DNA from: Ruminococcaceae bacterium UBA1405
Lineage (GTDB): Bacteria; Bacillota; Clostridia; Oscillospirales; Ruminococcaceae
Direction of reading: 5' to 3'
DNA: 33,215 bases
NCBI GenBank assembly: GCA_002305685.1
Contig: DBQB01000050.1
Span: 1 to 33,215 of the forward strand
Both the position numbers and the translations under genes were made by a program. Under the pieces are notes generated by a model, which searched no databases, had not been told where the DNA came from, and saw only the letters and a program-made list of their open reading frames with translations. The first letter of the stretch is position 1. The number at the start of each line of letters is the position of its first letter. This document shows positions 29,829 through 33,215 of the stretch, in pieces.

Positions 29829-31412
29829 ATGAAAAACTGCAAAAATCATCCCTGGATCGCCGATCTGGGCAACGGCTTTTACAAAAATCCGATTCTCTAC
29901 GGAGATTACAGCGATCCGGACGTCATTCGGGTGGGGGAGGACTTCTATCTGATCTCCTCCAGCTTTGCCTTTATTCCCGGCATCCCGCTGCTGCATTCCA
30001 AGGATCTGGTCAACTGGGAGCTGATCAACTTTGTGGTGCGGGAGATTCCCTTCCCGCAATATGATCAGCCCAACCACGGCTGCGGTACCTGGGCGCCGTC
30101 CATCCGCTATCATGACGGAATGTTCTATGTCTTTGTGGGGCTGCCGGACGAAGGGGTCTTTATGAGCTGTACCCGTGACCCTTACGGAACATGGAGCCCA
30201 CTGCACTGTGTACGCCCCGGAAAAGGATGGATTGACACCTGCCCGTTTTGGGATGACGACGGCAACGCCTATCTGGTGCACGCCTTTGCCAACAGCCGCT
30301 GCGGCATCAAACACCGGTTGGATATCTGCCGGATGTCCCCGGACGGGAAATCACTGCTGGATGAGGGCACCATGGTATATAACGGCATCCAGGACCATCC
30401 CACCCTGGAAGGACCCAAGCTTTATAAACGGGATGGATGGTACTATATCCTGGCGCCAGGTGGCGGGGTAAAACCCGGATGGCAGGTTTGCCTGCGTTCC
30501 AGGAACATCTTCGGTCCTTATGAAGACCGGATTGTGCTGCATCAGGGCAACACTGATGTCAACGGCCCTCATCAGGGCGGATATGTGGAACTGGAAAACG
30601 GAGAGGGATGGTTTATCCATTTCCAGGACGTATACGAGTACGGACGGATTGTGCATCTTCAGCCGGTGAGCTGGAAACAGGGCTGGCCTTTCATGGGCCA
30701 GGAACAGAATGGGGATGGCATCGGGGAACCGGTATCGGTTTGGAAAAAGCCAAACGTAGGAAAAACCTATCCCATCTGTACCCCAGCCACCAGCGATGCC
30801 TTTGACCGGCCGGAGCTGGGGCTACAGTGGTCCTTTATGGGCAATCCCCAAAGCCAGTGGTATTCTTTGACCGAGAATCCGGGCAATCTGCGGCTGTATG
30901 CCCAGGTCAACACCGCGGAGGAGCAGCGGGAAAACCTGCTGTGGTATGCCCCCAACCTGCTGACCCAACTGATACAGACCCGCTCTTTTGAGGCGACGGT
31001 AAAGATCCTCCCCCGTTTTGAGCAACCCGGTGATAAGGCCTTGCTTGCCATCACTGGGCACACCTACGGATATATCTCACTGAAATATGAAGGCACCCAG
31101 GGTTTCTATGCGGTGCAGTGTGTCCGCGGCGAGGTCACAGGCCGGGAATACGCCGGGGAAGCGACAGAAACGGTGCTGCGCCGCATTATGATTCCCGCAT
31201 CGGAGGCGCTGTGGATGAAGGTTGCCATGGCAGAGGACGGAAGCTATGAATTCGGCTTCAGCTTTGACGGGGACGAATTCATCGATCTGGGATATACCTT
31301 CCAGGCGAAGGCGGGTACCTGGACCGGCGCAAAACTGGCAATCGCCTGTCTCAACGATGAAAACATTGAGGGAGACGGCTGCTGCGATTTTGAGTATATT
31401 CATGTCGAATAA
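29829..31412 (+). CDS. GH43 family glycoside hydrolase (beta-xylosidase / alpha-L-arabinofuranosidase type)
   Basis: A 527-residue inverting glycosidase. The five-bladed propeller spans about 15-310 and shows the catalytic triad: base Asp 29 in DYSDPDVIR, pKa-modulating Asp 136 in GWIDTCPF, and acid Glu 194 in PTLEGPKLYK. A C-terminal concanavalin-like domain (about 330-527; FDRPELGLQWSFMG) is that of GH43 beta-xylosidases, where it helps shape the active site. No signal peptide, so the enzyme trims short xylo- or arabino-oligosaccharides in the cytosol. AAGGAGG precedes the ATG. It is divergent from the GH95 gene and followed 103 bp later by a solute-binding lipoprotein that may belong to the same unit. 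Confidence 0.93.
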   Translation: MKNCKNHPWIADLGNGFYKNPILYGDYSDPDVIRVGEDFYLISSSFAFIPGIPLLHSKDLVNWELINFVVREIPFPQYDQPNHGCGTWAPSIRYHDGMFYVFVGLPDEGVFMSCTRDPYGTWSPLHCVRPGKGWIDTCPFWDDDGNAYLVHAFANSRCGIKHRLDICRMSPDGKSLLDEGTMVYNGIQDHPTLEGPKLYKRDGWYYILAPGGGVKPGWQVCLRSRNIFGPYEDRIVLHQGNTDVNGPHQGGYVELENGEGWFIHFQDVYEYGRIVHLQPVSWKQGWPFMGQEQNGDGIGEPVSVWKKPNVGKTYPICTPATSDAFDRPELGLQWSFMGNPQSQWYSLTENPGNLRLYAQVNTAEEQRENLLWYAPNLLTQLIQTRSFEATVKILPRFEQPGDKALLAITGHTYGYISLKYEGTQGFYAVQCVRGEVTGREYAGEATETVLRRIMIPASEALWMKVAMAEDGSYEFGFSFDGDEFIDLGYTFQAKAGTWTGAKLAIACLNDENIEGDGCCDFEYIHVE

Positions 31413-31515
31413 GCGCGGTATTTCACAATAGCCATCCCCTATCCCTCTTCCTGAGCCAAGAAAGGGCGCCAGGACAAACAGCACGCAAAAAATCTGGCAG
31501 AATAGGCAGGACATC

Positions 31516-33114
31516 ATGAAAAAACAGAGATATCGGCGGATTATGGCCGCCGCTTTGGCGCTGGCGCTGAGTGGATGCGCCGCTGCGCAGCAACCCTTCG
31601 CCGCAGTGGCGGATACGGCATCGGATCTTTACAGCGCGCTTTCTTCCACCGCGGTAAGAAATCAGGCTCCCATCACCCTGCGGCTATGGCACGGTTTTAC
31701 CGGACGGGAAGCGGCCGCGCTGGAAACACTGACCGAAACATTCAACCAAACGATGGGGGAGCAGCAGCGGATTTCGGTACAGCTCACCGGGTACGATGGA
31801 ATCCAGGGCGTCAACGACGCGATAAAGGATGCCTTGCAGCAGGAGAAGGAAAAGACCGACGATCTGGTCCGGCTTCCTGACCTGTTCTTTGCCTGGGACG
31901 ACACAGCATACCGGTTGGATCAGCTGAATCTGGCCATGCATCTGGATGAATTTCTCTCCTCAGAGCAGCAAGAGGCATTTTTGGAATGTGTGCAGGCGGA
32001 AATGTATCCCGGGGACAGCGATTCTATGACCCTGTTTCCCATCGGCCTGGACACTACTGTACTGATGTACCGGCAAGACCTCTGGGAAACATTCTCTTCC
32101 ACTCTTGTTTCGGAGGACGCCCAGGAGCAGCAGCCGGAACTCGCCGAAGAGCCAACGGATTTAGAGTTTTCCGCTGAAAGCCTGCTCTCCACCTGGGAGG
32201 GCATTGGGGAAACCGCGCTGAAATACCGGCAATGGTATCAAACCCAGCAGCAAACCGAACAGGAGGAAGAGTCGGAACCAAGGCAGAACACCCCCGGTTC
32301 CCTCGCCGCTGACCAAACCCTTCCCAGCTTTTTTGTCACCGACTGTTGGGGGCAGCTGCTTCTCTCCGGGTACCGCAGTTTGGGCCAGGAGATGTTTACC
32401 GCCGACCAGCAAACCATCCGCTTTGATTTTGCGCGGGAGCGGGTTCGGGTCTTCTGGGATTTCTGGTATCCCAGCGCCATCCAGGGATGTTTCAGCTGGC
32501 AGGATAGTCTCGCCGCTGTCTCCCAGGAAGACGCAATGTCCTGCCTGCTCCCCACCTCTCAGCTGCGCAACGTAAACACCCAGCCATATTTCGCTATGCT
32601 CTCCACCCCCTATTTTGCGCAGGGGGAGGCGGCGGCCTTGCAGCAGACGCTGGGTCTGGTGGCCATCAAAGGGAGCCAAGAACATCAGGCAGCCATTCAG
32701 ATCTTTTTGACCTATCTGCTGGAACCAGACCGGATGGCACAGATGGCGGTAGCCTGCGGGATGCTTCCAACCCTTCGGGAATCCCTCTCCGACCCAATCC
32801 TTACCCAAGCGTTTGAATCGACGCAAATCGGCCAGCTGGAACAGGCAGGGCTGCTGCAAGCCGTACAACAGCTGGAAACCCACACCCTCTTCCCGCTGAG
32901 CGTTTTTGAGGGAAGCGAAAAAATTACCGACATGATGGATCAGACACTGGCAAACGAAGGACGCACCTCCCGCAACCGGTATCTCACCGTTGTCAAGGGA
33001 GGAATGGACTCCGACGAAGCGCTGGATATCATGACCTCCGATTCCCAGTTTGAAAACTGGTATCTTCGTTTTCGGGACGCCGTGGTGGAAGCGGCGCTGC
33101 TGGGAGAAAGCTGA
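31516..33114 (+). CDS. Extracellular solute-binding lipoprotein (family 1-like)
   Basis: A 532-residue lipoprotein with a signal peptide ending at LSGC (Cys 21). From residue 53 the MalE-like fold begins (ITLRLWHGFTGREAAALETLTETFNQ, read around the ligand loop), with PDLFFAWDD and FPIGLDTTVLMYRQDLW matching the family. Unlike ordinary members, a Glu/Gln-rich insert spans about 205-270 (EDAQEQQPELAEEP, then QQQTEQEEESEPRQ). The C-terminal helices are intact to the stop. AGGACATC precedes the ATG. Permease genes do not appear in the remaining 100 bp, so partners lie beyond the window or elsewhere. Position after the GH43 gene suggests oligosaccharide capture. Confidence 0.85.
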   Translation: MKKQRYRRIMAAALALALSGCAAAQQPFAAVADTASDLYSALSSTAVRNQAPITLRLWHGFTGREAAALETLTETFNQTMGEQQRISVQLTGYDGIQGVNDAIKDALQQEKEKTDDLVRLPDLFFAWDDTAYRLDQLNLAMHLDEFLSSEQQEAFLECVQAEMYPGDSDSMTLFPIGLDTTVLMYRQDLWETFSSTLVSEDAQEQQPELAEEPTDLEFSAESLLSTWEGIGETALKYRQWYQTQQQTEQEEESEPRQNTPGSLAADQTLPSFFVTDCWGQLLLSGYRSLGQEMFTADQQTIRFDFARERVRVFWDFWYPSAIQGCFSWQDSLAAVSQEDAMSCLLPTSQLRNVNTQPYFAMLSTPYFAQGEAAALQQTLGLVAIKGSQEHQAAIQIFLTYLLEPDRMAQMAVACGMLPTLRESLSDPILTQAFESTQIGQLEQAGLLQAVQQLETHTLFPLSVFEGSEKITDMMDQTLANEGRTSRNRYLTVVKGGMDSDEALDIMTSDSQFENWYLRFRDAVVEAALLGES

Positions 33115-33215
33115 CCGGCCTTTATGGTATTAAAAAAGCTGACGTTTTTCTGGACAGCTCCATTATGTGCGGACAGTACAAAAAAGAGCCCTGGTAGGAA
33201 ATATTGAGTTTTTAG

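Noticed and set aside
33124..33207. A 27-residue open frame at the right end of the window
   Set aside because: No ribosome-binding site and no recognisable sequence; more likely intergenic.
1..33215. CRISPR array, transposase, integrase or phage genes
   Set aside because: No regularly spaced repeats and no such protein motifs were found on either strand.

Overview
The window looks like chromosomal DNA of a low-to-mid GC gut-type Clostridia (probably Oscillospiraceae/Ruminococcaceae or a relative). This is inferred from strong GGAGG ribosome-binding sites, sigma-A style promoters, Ser/Ala-rich lipoprotein linkers, and families such as DUF2812, TIGR04076 and WYL regulators. No phage, IS element, CRISPR array or rRNA was seen. 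Most convergent gene pairs are separated by a long hairpin terminator.

Layout. 1-2316: the 3' end of a tRNA, a GNAT acetyltransferase, a Crp/Fnr-type regulator and a convergent thioredoxin. 2473-4258: a PadR repressor translationally coupled to a DUF2812 membrane protein, with a very strong palindromic operator over its promoter. 4393-6461: a large six-hairpin glycoside hydrolase broken by one missing base in an A7 tract. 6867-10415: a two-promoter cluster on the + strand (WYL regulator, YjbR/DUF3795 fusion, GyrI-like protein; then peptide-deformylase-like protein, TIGR04076 protein, flavodoxin) that resembles a small-molecule or redox stress island. 10568-13188: a NitT/TauT-type ABC importer (lipoprotein, permease, ATPase) behind a strong promoter and a hairpin leader. 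13434-16933: an uncharacterised protein, a ketopantoate-reductase-family protein coupled to a nitroreductase, and a divergent P5C-reductase-like protein. 17069-17155: tRNA-Leu(CAG). 17298-17934: a second acetyltransferase, frameshifted in another A7 tract. 18122-19279: an iron-type alcohol dehydrogenase.

19565-24296 is a sugar ABC importer (binding lipoprotein and two permeases, no ATPase) divergent from an AraC regulator. Their 443-bp AT-rich intergenic region carries several inverted and direct repeats. Then come an M20 metallopeptidase, a cation diffusion facilitator of the likely manganese type, and a divergent pair of glycosidases without signal peptides (GH95 fucosidase-type and GH43 xylosidase/arabinofuranosidase-type), followed by an orphan solute-binding lipoprotein.

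Taken together the region mixes import and intracellular breakdown of oligosaccharides with small regulator-plus-effector modules. The most noteworthy points are the 6867-10415 cluster with its divergent deformylase, the PadR operator, the AraC regulatory region, and the two A7-associated frameshifts.
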